This document shows, piece after piece, positions 16,785-25,558 of a stretch of 64,000 bases of DNA. A program made the translations under genes and the position numbers. Positions within the stretch are counted from its first letter, which is position 1, and every line of letters starts with the position of its first letter. A model generated the notes under the pieces. The model was not told the DNA's origin. It searched no databases and worked only from the letters and a program-made list of their open reading frames with translations. This DNA comes from JAJEAD01 sp964420925 (GTDB taxonomy: Bacteria; Pseudomonadota; Gammaproteobacteria; HK1): contig CAYQVB010000107.1 in the NCBI GenBank assembly GCA_964420925.1, positions 1 to 64,000 of the forward strand, written 5' to 3'.

Positions 16785-17813
16785 ATGGACACCGGGCGCC
16801 GCGTCAAGGTCCACGTCAAGAACAACCACGCCTCTCCCGACACCTTCCCGCCCACGGTGGAGGGCGAGGCGGTGTTCACGATCACGCGCGAGCGCTACGA
16901 GGCCGAGGTCGCGCGCTATCCGGACCTCGCGGAGCGCCTGGACGTCTTCATCGACTGGGACCTCGACCACTTCGAGGAGTCGATGAAGAGCGCGGAAGTG
17001 CTCGTGACCTGGGACCTGCCCACTGTGGATCTCGCGCGGGTCGCGCCCCGGCTTCGCTGGATCCACATCATCGGGGCGGGCGTGGAACACCTGTGTCCCA
17101 TGGACTGGCTGCCGCCCGGAGTGACCGTGGTCAACAACCGCGGCGCGCACGCCGCCAAGGGCGGCGAGTTCGGGCTCATGGCGATGCTCATGCTGCACAA
17201 CCACCTGCCCGCGATCCTCGCGAACCAGCGGCGGCGCCACTGGGAATCGCTCTTCTCCACCCCGGTCGCGGGCAAGACGCTCCTCGTGATCGGGACCGGC
17301 CACATCGGGCGCGGCGCCGCGCGCTGCTGCCGGGCGCTCGGCGTGCACGTGATCGGCGTCAGCCGCCATGGCCACATGGTCGACGAGGTGGACGAGACCT
17401 ACCCCGTCGCCGAGCTCGACCGGGTGCTTCCGAGAGCCGACTTCGTGTTCGTGGCCGTCCCCCTCACGCCGGAGACCCGGAACCTCCTCGACCGCCGCCG
17501 CCAGTCGCTGCTGAAGCCCGGGGCGGGGCTCGTGAACGTCGGGCGCGCCGCCACCGTCGACTACGAGGCCCTCGCCGACAACCTGCGCTCCGGCCACCTC
17601 GCGGGCGCAATCATCGATGTCTTCGACCCCGAGCCGCTGCCTCCCGAATCGGACCTGTGGGATGTCCCCAACCTGCTCGTGACCCCCCACGTCTCCGCCG
17701 ACGACGGGAACACCTACGTGCCGATGACGCTCGAGCTCGTGTTCCGGAACATGCGCCGCTACCTTGCGGGCGAGCCGCTCGAGAATGTGGTGCGCCCGGA
17801 ACTCGGCTACTGA
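16785..17813 (+). CDS. D-2-hydroxyacid dehydrogenase
   Basis: The 342-residue protein has the family layout: NAD-binding motif VIGTGHIGRGAARCCRALG near residue 165, the catalytic Arg in VNVGRAATVDYEAL, an acidic segment FDPEPLPPESDLW and the catalytic His in TPHVSADDG. NVVRPELGY is a normal C-terminus. It interconverts a 2-oxoacid and a D-2-hydroxyacid with NAD(P)H. It follows the Rieske gene by 2 bp. Its last 7 bases overlap the end of the convergent GMC oxidoreductase gene. Confidence 0.9.
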   Translation: MDTGRRVKVHVKNNHASPDTFPPTVEGEAVFTITRERYEAEVARYPDLAERLDVFIDWDLDHFEESMKSAEVLVTWDLPTVDLARVAPRLRWIHIIGAGVEHLCPMDWLPPGVTVVNNRGAHAAKGGEFGLMAMLMLHNHLPAILANQRRRHWESLFSTPVAGKTLLVIGTGHIGRGAARCCRALGVHVIGVSRHGHMVDEVDETYPVAELDRVLPRADFVFVAVPLTPETRNLLDRRRQSLLKPGAGLVNVGRAATVDYEALADNLRSGHLAGAIIDVFDPEPLPPESDLWDVPNLLVTPHVSADDGNTYVPMTLELVFRNMRRYLAGEPLENVVRPELGY

Positions 17814-19426
17814 GTTCCCGCGTGTCCCTTGATGAGCTCCGCCGCCTTTTCCGCAATCATGATAGTGGGTGCGTTGGTGTTGCCGCCGACGAGCCTCGGC
17901 ATGACCGAGGCGTCCACCACCCGCAGACCCGAGAGCCCGCGGATCCGAAGGCGGGCGTCGACCACCGCGTCTTCGTCGATACCCATCCGGCAGGTGCCCA
18001 CCGGGTGGTACCCGCTGTTGGGCATCTGAATCATGAAAGCGTCGATGGCTGACGCGTCGACGCAGTCGGCGCCGGGCTCCGTCTCCCGGCCCCGGAACGG
18101 GGCGAAGGCGTCGTCGGCCACTATCTCCCGGCACAGCGCGAGCGCCTTGCGGTTGAGGCGCCGGTCGCCCTCCGTAGCGAGATAGTTGTGCCATATGCGC
18201 GGGGCGGCGAGCGGGTCGGCGGAGCGCAGCCAGACCCGGCCCCGGCTCTCCGGCCGCAGCACGTTCCAGTGCAGGTTGAAGCCGTGCGAACGCGGCCAGA
18301 GGCTGCCCTCCCGGATCGGGTTCACCCGCATGGGGCAGAGGTAGATCTGGATGTCCGGGCGCTCCAGGGCGGGGTCGCTGCGCAGATGCGCCACCGCGTC
18401 CATCGGGAACACGGTCAGCGGTCCCCGGCGCAACAGGAAGTACTCCGCGAGCGCTCCGGCGAAGCGCAGGGGGTTGCGGTAGCGGTAGAAGGTGATGGGT
18501 TGCCGGCACTCGTGCTGGACGAAGGATCCGAAGTGGTCCTGGAGATTCCGGCCCACGCCGGGCAGCGGGTGGCGCGGGTCGATTCCGAGATCGCGAAGCT
18601 CGTCGGGCGGACCGATGCCCGAGAGCAGCAGCAGCTGAGGCGACTGGTAGGCCCCGGCACATACCAGCACCTCGCGCTCCGCCCTGACCTGGCGCCGCTC
18701 GCCGCCGGACAGATACTCGATGCCCACCGCCTGATCGCCTTCGAGCAGCACCCTGGCCGCATGAGCCCCCGTAATGACCCGCAGGTTGGGGCGGTGGCGT
18801 GCGGGGTGCAGATAGGCGTAGGCGCTCGAGCAACGGCGGAGTGTACGGTGCGTGTGGGTGTACTGGACCCGCGTGAAGCCTTCCGGTTGCGCACCGTTGT
18901 AGTCCGCCGTGCGCCCGTGGCCGAGTGACTCGCCCGCCCGGAGAAAGGCGTCGTAGAGCGGGTGCTCGAAGCGGCCCCGGGTGGTCTGAAGCGGGCCGTC
19001 CCCGCCGCGGTAACCGTCTCCGCCTTCCTCCCAGCTCTCGGCGCGCTTGAAGCAGGGGAGGACATCGTCCCAGGACCAGCCCTCGCAGCCGAGCTGACGC
19101 CACTCGTCATAGTCGCGCGGGTGTCCGCGCGAGTAGACCTGCCCGTTGATCGAGGAGGAGCCGCCGAGCACCCGTCCTCGCGGCATCGTGAAGCGATAGC
19201 CGTCCAGGCGCTCCTCGGGCTCGGTCTCGAAGGACCAGTCGTAACGGCCACCGATGAGGTGGGACTCGCCCATCGGCATCGCGATGAGAGGACTGCGGTC
19301 GCTGCCCCCCGCTTCCAGGAGCACCACCGATACCTCGGGCGATTCGCTCAGGCGGCTGGCGAGCACGCAGCCCGCCGAGCCCGCGCCGGCAATCACGTAG
19401 TCGCAGGAGAGCGGTTCAGAGTTCAA
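17807..19426 (-). CDS. GMC-family FAD oxidoreductase (choline/alcohol dehydrogenase type)
   Basis: The 539-residue protein has the FAD motif DYVIAGAGSAGCVLASRLSE at its N-terminus, GMC signature 1 (GRVLGGSSSINGQVYSRG), signature 2 (GAYQSPQLLLLSGIGP) and the C-terminal catalytic His in NSGYHPVGTCRMG with GGNTNAPTIMIAEKAAELI. It oxidises an alcohol with FAD; choline dehydrogenase and polyethylene-glycol dehydrogenase are close family members. I chose the TTG at 19426 because it leaves the usual 8-10 residues before the FAD motif; no strong ribosome site is visible and a start further upstream is possible. It converges on the hydroxyacid dehydrogenase gene. Confidence 0.88.
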   Translation of the reverse strand: MNSEPLSCDYVIAGAGSAGCVLASRLSESPEVSVVLLEAGGSDRSPLIAMPMGESHLIGGRYDWSFETEPEERLDGYRFTMPRGRVLGGSSSINGQVYSRGHPRDYDEWRQLGCEGWSWDDVLPCFKRAESWEEGGDGYRGGDGPLQTTRGRFEHPLYDAFLRAGESLGHGRTADYNGAQPEGFTRVQYTHTHRTLRRCSSAYAYLHPARHRPNLRVITGAHAARVLLEGDQAVGIEYLSGGERRQVRAEREVLVCAGAYQSPQLLLLSGIGPPDELRDLGIDPRHPLPGVGRNLQDHFGSFVQHECRQPITFYRYRNPLRFAGALAEYFLLRRGPLTVFPMDAVAHLRSDPALERPDIQIYLCPMRVNPIREGSLWPRSHGFNLHWNVLRPESRGRVWLRSADPLAAPRIWHNYLATEGDRRLNRKALALCREIVADDAFAPFRGRETEPGADCVDASAIDAFMIQMPNSGYHPVGTCRMGIDEDAVVDARLRIRGLSGLRVVDASVMPRLVGGNTNAPTIMIAEKAAELIKGHAGTQ

Positions 19427-19872
19427 CCGGGAAAGAGCGAGGCGGCGGCGCGGCGTGCATTCTCGATTGCGTCGATCCCCTGCTGCAAGGGCCGAGGGAG
19501 CGGAAGGGACAGTCATTCCGACGAGCCGCTCCGTATCCCCCTCCAAGACAATGTCGCGAGACATCGAGCGACAGCAATTCTTAGTCGGCGGCGAACCTGT
19601 CACGAGCCCCCCGCTATCCATCAGATCGCCGCGATCAGGGGGAACCCATGGCCAAGGTGAGTGTCGCTCGGCTCGCAAGGTTGCCCCCTTATCCGGACTG
19701 CGCTCTGTCAATCTTCCTACCGGAATCTGTCCACTTCTAGGGGCGCACTCCACCCGTATATCATCCCCCTGGACATCCGCTACGGGTTTCTTGACATCCT
19801 CAATTCCCCTTACTTCCCATGCACCTGTAATTGCGCCGTGGCTCCACGGAGCCGGCGCGGGAGGGAACCGAC
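19427..19872. other. Divergent intergenic region, 446 bp
   Basis: This region lies between the leftward GMC gene and the rightward acetamidase gene. It holds copy 2 of the 47-bp repeat (19706-19752) and a small palindrome GATCGCCGCGATC near 19622. A GGAGGG ribosome site precedes the acetamidase ATG. No RNA gene or further coding frame is supported. Confidence 0.5.
19706..19752 (+). repeat. 47-bp repeat, copy 2
   Basis: It matches 4321-4367: TGTCAA, eight unlike bases, then 33 identical bases containing GGAATCTGTCCACTTCTAGG. CCCGTATA follows directly, whereas copy 1 has 12 bases in between. It lies 121 bp upstream of the acetamidase start and 280 bp upstream of the GMC start, in the same orientation as copy 1. 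Confidence 0.75.
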
Positions 19873-21132
19873 ATGCGAACACTGATGCTCACGGCCCTCG
19901 GGGCAACACTTGCCGCCGCAGCGCTGCCGGCGCTTGCCGACACTACCGACGTGCGCTGGGCGACCACCGTCGTCGTGGCCAAGCAGGGCGATCACTGCGC
20001 CGACGATCCGAACTGCATGAACCGTTATCACCCCGCGATTCCGGCGGTGGCGAGCGCAAATCCAGGCGACGTCATCGTCATCCATACCCGGGATGCGCTG
20101 GATTCGGATCTCACTCTCGATTCGATTGCCGACGACATGGCCGCCCTCGACCTCAACCTCGTCCATCCGATGACCGGGCCGATCCACATCAACGGCGCGA
20201 AGCGCGGGGATGCGCTGGAGGTCGAGCTCCTCGCCATCGATCCGGACGAGTACGGCTACACCCTGATCGTTCCGGGCTTCGGGTTCCTGCGCGATCTCTA
20301 TCCCGATCCCCACATCGTGAACTGGCGCCTGACCGCACGCGGCGCGGTGTCCGACCAGATGCCCGGGGTCACCGTGCCCTGCGAGGCGTTTCCGGGCTCC
20401 ATCGGCGTGCAGCCAGGTGAGCCGGAGGTCCAGGCCTGGAAGCCGCGCGAGGCGGCGCTCGCCGAGGCCGGCGGCATCGCGCTGACTCCGCAGCCGATGG
20501 GCGCGCAGCCGGCCGCCGTCTGCGGCCCTTCGGGCAGTCACAAGGGCGACTGCCTGCGGACCATCCCTCCGCGCGAGAACGGCGGCAACATGGATGTCCA
20601 GCAGATGCAGGTCGGCACGAAGATCACGTTCCCCTGCTTCGTGGACGGTTGCGGCCTGTTCGCCGGAGACGTGCACTACGCCCAGGGAGACGGCGAGGTG
20701 TCCGGCACCGCCATCGAGATCGGCGCGGTGGTCACCGTGCGCACCCGCATCGTCCCCGGCGCCGGCGAAGGCATGGTCGCGCCGCATGTCTCGGGCAACG
20801 ACGAGATTCGCGACATCGAGCCCACCCGTTTCCATCAGACGATCGGGCTTCCGCTCAAGAATGCGGGAGAGGTTCCGATCTACGTGACCTATCTGGAGTC
20901 GGAGAAGATCGGCGCCCTCGAGAACCTGAGCGAAGACCTCACCCTCGCGGCCCGTCACGCGCTCATCCAGATGATCGATTACATCCAGGCGGAGCACGGG
21001 CTGACCCGCGAGCAGGCGTACATCCTGGCCAGCGTCGCCGTGGATCTGCGCGTGGGACAGGTCGTGGACGTCCCGAACTACGTGGTGACGGCCGTTCTGA
21101 ACCTCGATGTGTTCGACAAGTTCCGCAACTGA
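19873..21132 (+). CDS. Exported acetamidase/formamidase-family protein
   Basis: The 419-residue protein belongs to the FmdA/AmdA family, which hydrolyses formamide, acetamide or similar short amides to ammonia and acid. Family marks are DLNLVHPMTGPIHINGAKRGD, around residue 100, ENGGNMDVQQM, and GDVHYAQGDGEVSGTAIE. Residues 1-22 form a Sec signal peptide (LMLTALGATLAAAALPALA then D), unusual for this mostly cytoplasmic family, so the protein probably works in the periplasm. An inserted Cys-containing segment (AVCGPSGSHKGDC) could form a disulfide there. GGAGGG precedes the ATG. The next gene overlaps its end by 26 bp. Confidence 0.88.
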   Translation: MRTLMLTALGATLAAAALPALADTTDVRWATTVVVAKQGDHCADDPNCMNRYHPAIPAVASANPGDVIVIHTRDALDSDLTLDSIADDMAALDLNLVHPMTGPIHINGAKRGDALEVELLAIDPDEYGYTLIVPGFGFLRDLYPDPHIVNWRLTARGAVSDQMPGVTVPCEAFPGSIGVQPGEPEVQAWKPREAALAEAGGIALTPQPMGAQPAAVCGPSGSHKGDCLRTIPPRENGGNMDVQQMQVGTKITFPCFVDGCGLFAGDVHYAQGDGEVSGTAIEIGAVVTVRTRIVPGAGEGMVAPHVSGNDEIRDIEPTRFHQTIGLPLKNAGEVPIYVTYLESEKIGALENLSEDLTLAARHALIQMIDYIQAEHGLTREQAYILASVAVDLRVGQVVDVPNYVVTAVLNLDVFDKFRN

Positions 21133-21754
21133 GAGAACTGTCACACGCCAGGGGCGCGCCGGCCGGCGCGCCTTTCTCGCCGCGGTCCTCGCGGGCGCGG
21201 CGTTGCTCGGTCCGGTTCGGGCGCTCCTCGCACACACCCCCTACCGCCAGTGGAAGGTCTACCGCCAGCGTCATCTCATGATCGGTGCCTCGCGCGAAGA
21301 CCCGGCGAGCTATCCGAAAGCGAAGGAGATCCAGGCATTCCTCGAGAAGCACCTCCCGGAGGCCAGCGCTCGGGTAGCCCGGGCCCGGACCCGCACGCGT
21401 CTCGCGGACCTGCTTGCGACGGACCAGATTCGGATCGTCCTGCTTTCGATCGAGGACGCCGTGGCGCTCGGGCGGGGTAGCGCGCCTTTCCGCAGCCCAG
21501 TCAAGGTCCGCACCCTATGGCGATTCGGGGATCATGTGATGGTCGTGCGCCCGTCCTTCCCACCGGCGCATGCGTGGATACTGGCCCGGACGTTCGGAGA
21601 GCACGGAGAGGCGCTCAAAGGAGCATCGCCGACCCCGGCGCACACCGAGGTCCCTTTCCATGAGGGCGTCCGTGTCGCCCGCGACGGAGGGCCCATGCCA
21701 CCGCCTCCCACGGACGCTCTCGACGAGACTCACGAAGGCGCCGATGGCCACTGA
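21107..21754 (+). CDS. Small exported protein with Tat-like signal, unknown function
   Basis: This 215-residue protein starts inside the acetamidase gene (26-bp overlap, different frame), so its translation is probably coupled. Residues 14-42 contain a twin-arginine-like signal (GRRAFLAAVLAGAALLG, then LLAHTPY). The mature part has alpha/beta character, DLLATDQIRIVLLSIEDAVALG and KVRTLWRFGDHVMVV, reminiscent of periplasmic solute-binding folds, and a Pro-rich tail. I do not recognise the family. Context suggests a partner or accessory of the exported acetamidase-like enzyme; this is inference. Confidence 0.65.
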   Translation: MCSTSSATERTVTRQGRAGRRAFLAAVLAGAALLGPVRALLAHTPYRQWKVYRQRHLMIGASREDPASYPKAKEIQAFLEKHLPEASARVARARTRTRLADLLATDQIRIVLLSIEDAVALGRGSAPFRSPVKVRTLWRFGDHVMVVRPSFPPAHAWILARTFGEHGEALKGASPTPAHTEVPFHEGVRVARDGGPMPPPPTDALDETHEGADGH

Positions 21755-21879
21755 CCCCCCCACGGTCGAGCAGGCAGGTGCAAGCGGCAACTGGCCTGCC
21801 AATCGGCAAGAATCTTGCCTGTTGATTCAAGACATCGTGTCGTCTCCTTGTGGGCCACGTCGCTCCTGGCGTAACAGCC

Positions 21880-22020
21880 GTCCTTCTCGAATCGGCGCAC
21901 AGCCGGCGAGTGGCTCCCCCGCTATGCGCACGAGCTGGATGTTTCCGGCCTGCGCTTCCGGACCGTCAGGAAGTTTCCGTACTTGGTCTTCTACGTCGAG
22001 TGCGAGGCGGAACGTCGAGC
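21880..22020 (+). pseudogene. Frameshifted, truncated ParE-like toxin relic
   Basis: Read on the plus strand, one frame gives SRIGAQPASGSP and, after a one-base slip at the run of five C (21916-21920), another gives RYAHELDVSGLRFRTVRKFP then YLVFYVE. Joined, these match the core of ParE/RelE-type toxins. The usual C-terminal segment (VWRVLHG type) and the N-terminal helices are missing, and no antitoxin is beside it. It is a dead remnant. An antisense frame of 119 codons crosses the same place and is probably a shadow. Confidence 0.7.
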
Positions 22021-22218
22021 AATTGGGGCAGGTGAAGCTCGACGAGAACTCCGATTCCCTCGCCCCGTCTTCGCCGAGCCCTTCGAGCGCCGTGACCCGC
22101 TTGCCAGTAAGCGCCTCGATCTGTTCCCCGAGCCCCGCCTTGGCGAACAGGGCGGAGGACCGCAGTTTCGGCACCTTTCGGGGCATGGTGCCTCCACACA
22201 GCCGATCGCCGGCACCAG

Positions 22219-22866
22219 CTATCCGTTGGCGGATGCGTAGCGCGGGCCATGGACTCGGAATGCTTCGACCATCTCCTGGAGGGAGCGCCTCGCGCCGGTC
22301 TGAAGGTACTCCATCGCCTCGAGCGCGCCTTCGTGAGCGCGCAGGGTCGAGCCGGCCACGCAGTCCTCGACGACCCGGACGAAGTAATCCCGCTGGTGGG
22401 CGTCCACGAACGTGTAGTGGACGCAGACGTCGGTGAGGCCACCGACCAGCACCAGGGTCTCCGCCCGGAGGCCCCGGAGCAGGATTTCCAGGTCGGTGCC
22501 GAAGAAGCAGGAGTAGCGGCGCTTGCCGATCACGTAGTCGCTCGGCCGCACGTCCATCTCCCGCGCTACCTCGGTGCCGGGATCGGTCTCGATGCAGTGA
22601 ACGCCCTCGCTCCCGTCGAGCTCGCGCCCGAAGTCGATGTGGTCTGGACGGTGAACTTCCTTGAAGAAGACGATGGGCACGCCGGTCTCGTGGGCCACGT
22701 CTATCAACTCCCTGGCGCGGCTGACGCGCTCGACGTAGCCTCTCATGGCCGGAATCCCGTCGTTGACGCGATCAGTCGAGTCGTCGATCTCGTCGTCGAG
22801 GTCGCCTTGCTGAATGTCGACGACGACGAGAACGGGTCGACCTTCGATGATGGCCCGTACCGGCAA
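22219..22866 (-). CDS. Isochorismatase-like cysteine hydrolase
   Basis: The 215-residue protein has the triad of the isochorismatase-like fold: Asp17 in VVVDIQQGD, Lys115 in GKRRYS and Cys148 in LTDVCVHYT. Such enzymes hydrolyse amides or ureido groups (nicotinamidase, N-carbamoylsarcosine amidase, biuret hydrolase), while true isochorismatases lack the Cys. The presence of Cys argues for an amidohydrolase. It lies 26 bp downstream of the glutamine-synthetase-like gene on the same strand, so ammonia handling or glutamyl-amine chemistry is a likely theme. Confidence 0.87.
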   Translation of the reverse strand: MPVRAIIEGRPVLVVVDIQQGDLDDEIDDSTDRVNDGIPAMRGYVERVSRARELIDVAHETGVPIVFFKEVHRPDHIDFGRELDGSEGVHCIETDPGTEVAREMDVRPSDYVIGKRRYSCFFGTDLEILLRGLRAETLVLVGGLTDVCVHYTFVDAHQRDYFVRVVEDCVAGSTLRAHEGALEAMEYLQTGARRSLQEMVEAFRVHGPRYASANG

Positions 22867-22892
22867 GTCATGCCCTCTCTGGTTCCCGCTCG

Positions 22893-24269
22893 CTAAATGT
22901 CGCGCAGATAGGTTTCATACTCGAGTGTCGTGATGACGGCCTCGAACTTCTGCTTTTCCTGGCGCTTCGATGCGGCGAACACCTTGCGATAGGGCTCGCC
23001 GAAGAACTCGCCGATGAAGGGGGACGCCTCGAAGGCATCGAGGGCAACGCCCCACGATACCGGCAGCCTCGGGGCATGGTCCGGAATGGCGTTGCCGGTG
23101 ACCGGCTCGCCGGGATCGATCGCGTTCTCGAGGCCATGGAGTGCGCCGGCCAGCACCGCGGCGATCACCAGGTGGGGCTCGGCGTCGGCGCCCGCGACCC
23201 GGTGCTCGATCCGGGTTCCAGCCGGGTCGCTGTCGGGCACCCGGAGTGCGGTGTTGCGATTGTCCCGGCCCCAGGTCGCCGCGGTCGGCGCGAACGCCCC
23301 TTCCTCGAAGCGCCGGAAGGAATTCGCATTCACCGAGAAGACGGCCATGGCATCGTTCATGGTCGCGAGCAGGCCGCCCATCGCGTGGCGCAGGTTCCGC
23401 GTCCCCTTGCCGCCCTCGATGGCGAAGAGGTTTCGGCCCTTCTCGTCGAGCACACTGAAGTGGACGTGGAGGCCGTTGCCCGAGTCGTTCGGGAAGGGCT
23501 TTGCCATGAAGGTCGCATCCAGGCCGTGCTTGCGGGCCACGCCCTTGACCGCGCGTTTCATCAGAAGGGCGTGGTCGGCGGCCGACAGGACGTTCGGCGA
23601 GTGGCGCAGGTTGATCTCGAACTGGCTGACGCCGTACTCCGAGATCGCGGTATCCGCGGGGATGCCCTGGGCCTCGAAGGTCCCGGCCATGTCGACGAAG
23701 ACGGGCTCGAACTCCTCCAGTTCGGTGACGCTGTACACGGTCCGATCCGAGAGCCTACGGCCGGTCGCCGGCGAACGGGCCGGCAGGGGCCGACCCTGAT
23801 CGAGCTCCCGATCGATCAGGTGAAACTCGAGCTCGCAGGCCACCACGGGCTGCAAGCCCCGGGCCTGGTAGCGATCGATCACCCGGGCCAGCACGTGACG
23901 GGGATCGGCGAAGACGGGCGCGCCGTCACGGTCGTTCATGCTCATCAGGATCTGCGCCATCGGGCGTCCGGTCCAGTTCACGACTCCCAGGGTCTCGGGA
24001 ATGGGAATGCACACCCCATCCCAATCCCCGGTGACCGCGCCCATACCCGACGCGGGAACCTCGTTCCCCCAGATGTCGAGGGAGAAGGAGGAGGCCGGAA
24101 AACGCAGTTGCCCCTTCAGGACCTTGGCGGCGTTGTGCACGGGCACCCACTTGCCGCGCAGTTGACCGTTGAGGTCGACGATGAACGCTTCGAGGACGTC
24201 AATCTCCGGATGAGCCTCGAAGAACGCCGTGGCGTGCTGAACGGGATCAATCATGACTTGCGCGAGCAC
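22893..24269 (-). CDS. Glutamine synthetase family protein (gamma-glutamyl-polyamine synthetase-like)
   Basis: The 458-residue protein has the GS fold: beta-grasp N-terminus (EAFIVDLNGQLRGKWVP), ACELEFHLID, GVSQFEINLRH, FMAKPFPNDSGNGLHVHFS, and the Arg loop NRNTALRVPDSDPAGTRIEHR. The ordering, length and NDSGNGLHVH match PuuA-like and type III relatives that glutamylate amines such as putrescine, rather than housekeeping GlnA. It is the first gene of a pair with the cysteine hydrolase. The GTG at 24269 has an AAGGG site; ATG at 24254 is the alternative. It diverges from the ABC importer operon, suggesting a shared substrate family. Confidence 0.88.
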   Translation of the reverse strand: MLAQVMIDPVQHATAFFEAHPEIDVLEAFIVDLNGQLRGKWVPVHNAAKVLKGQLRFPASSFSLDIWGNEVPASGMGAVTGDWDGVCIPIPETLGVVNWTGRPMAQILMSMNDRDGAPVFADPRHVLARVIDRYQARGLQPVVACELEFHLIDRELDQGRPLPARSPATGRRLSDRTVYSVTELEEFEPVFVDMAGTFEAQGIPADTAISEYGVSQFEINLRHSPNVLSAADHALLMKRAVKGVARKHGLDATFMAKPFPNDSGNGLHVHFSVLDEKGRNLFAIEGGKGTRNLRHAMGGLLATMNDAMAVFSVNANSFRRFEEGAFAPTAATWGRDNRNTALRVPDSDPAGTRIEHRVAGADAEPHLVIAAVLAGALHGLENAIDPGEPVTGNAIPDHAPRLPVSWGVALDAFEASPFIGEFFGEPYRKVFAASKRQEKQKFEAVITTLEYETYLRDI

Positions 24270-24613
24270 GCGGACCCTTTTTCCAACGGCACCAAGATAG
24301 CATGCGGCCGTCAGGCCTTCGTGAAGCGGGCGACGCCGGGTCCATCCCGGCGGCGCGGCTTTGGAGGGGCTGCCGGGGGCGTGGTACGTTTGCGCGCCGA
24401 ATTCAAGTAGCCCTTCCGGTATTCAAAGGTCATTCCATGAGACGAAGCGTGCCGCCCGCCAGGCGAGCGGGCAGGAAGGCGGACTCGACACGCGCTCGAT
24501 GGTGGCCTGCGCGCCGCGGGACCATCATTCGGTGACATCGGACCACCGGCAGCACGCATGGCCCGCACCGCGCCGCCCCGCGGGCGCAGGCGAATGAGGC
24601 GGTTGCTCCGGTC
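24270..24613. other. Divergent intergenic region, 344 bp
   Basis: This gap between the glutamine-synthetase-like gene (minus) and the ABC importer operon (plus) should contain promoters for both. A short hairpin, CGCCGGG-TCCAT-CCCGGCG, lies near 24332-24350. I see no clear promoter box, gene or RNA in it. Confidence 0.45.
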
Positions 24614-25558
24614 ATGAGTCTCTACGTGCTGCGCCGGCTGCTCCTGTCGGTGCTCATCGTCTGCGTGGCGATGCTCTTTCTCCTGTCCGCCATTCATCTC
24701 GTGCCGGGAGACCCGGCCGGTGTCGCGCTCGGCCCGCGGGCCACGCCGGAGATGCGCGAGGCGTTCCGCGTGCGCATGGGCCTCGACAAGCCCTTCATCG
24801 TGCAGTACGTGCAGTTCCTCGGGAACGTGGTCACCGGCGACCTCGGGGTCGACGTCTGGTCGAGTCGCTCGGTCGCGGGAATCATCGGCGACCAGCTCCC
24901 CCATACCCTGGCGCTCGCGTTCACCGGGCTCGGCTGGGCCATCGTCGTCGGCATTCCGCTCGGGTGTTTTTCCGCGGTACGGCAGAACAGCGTGCTGGAC
25001 CGGGCGGTCGGGGTGATTTCGGTGTCGGCGATCGCGGTACCTTCCTTCATCATCGCCATCTACTCGCTGCTGCTCTTCTCGGTGACCCTGGGCTGGTTCC
25101 CCGTCATCGGCGCCGGGGACCCGTCGAAACCCTTCGACCAGCTCTGGCACCTGGTGCTTCCCTCCTTTGCGATTGGACTGGGTTGGGTGGGGTATCTCGC
25201 CCGCCTGGTGCGGGCATCGATGCTCGAGGTCATGGGGGAGAACCACATCCGCATGGTCCGGGCCTACGGCCTTCCCGCCCGACGGATCACCTACGTCTAC
25301 GCGCTCAAGCTGGCCATCCTGCCCACGGTGGCCCTGCTCGGAGTCGGAGTGGGGGGACTCGTCTCGGGAGCGGTCTTCGCGGAGATCGTCTTCGCCCGTC
25401 CCGGGGTCGGCAAGCTGGTCTATGACGCGGTGGTGATCAGGAACTACCCCATCGTCATGGGGGGCGTTCTCGTGACGACCATCCTCTACGCGTCCTGCAC
25501 CCTGATATCCGATCTCATCGCGGCCGCCCTGGACCCGCGCGTGCGGCAGAGCCTCTAG
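24614..25558 (+). CDS. Dipeptide/nickel-type ABC transporter permease, DppB-like
   Basis: The 314-residue inner-membrane protein begins YVLRRLLLSVLIVCVAMLFL, with the first of six membrane segments, then the family marks IHLVPGDPAG and LGLDKPF-like MGLDKPFIVQYVQF with GDLGVDVW. The cytoplasmic EAA loop is ASMLEVMGENHIRMVRAYGLP. Together with the next permease it forms the channel of an importer for peptides or similar solutes. It is the first gene of a five-gene operon; its stop touches the next ATG directly. Confidence 0.93.
   Translation: MSLYVLRRLLLSVLIVCVAMLFLLSAIHLVPGDPAGVALGPRATPEMREAFRVRMGLDKPFIVQYVQFLGNVVTGDLGVDVWSSRSVAGIIGDQLPHTLALAFTGLGWAIVVGIPLGCFSAVRQNSVLDRAVGVISVSAIAVPSFIIAIYSLLLFSVTLGWFPVIGAGDPSKPFDQLWHLVLPSFAIGLGWVGYLARLVRASMLEVMGENHIRMVRAYGLPARRITYVYALKLAILPTVALLGVGVGGLVSGAVFAEIVFARPGVGKLVYDAVVIRNYPIVMGGVLVTTILYASCTLISDLIAAALDPRVRQSL

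Noticed and set aside
16692..19103. 803-codon minus-strand frame crossing the hydroxyacid dehydrogenase and GMC genes
   Set aside because: It is out of frame with both real genes and its composition is typical of a GC-rich shadow.
21827..22186. Minus-strand 119-codon frame
   Set aside because: It overlaps the ParE-like relic on the other strand and has no recognisable motif; the CPNC pair alone is not sufficient evidence.
24325..24352. Hairpin resembling a tRNA T-arm in the gap before the importer operon
   Set aside because: The loop does not fit the TTCRANY consensus and no other tRNA arm is present.
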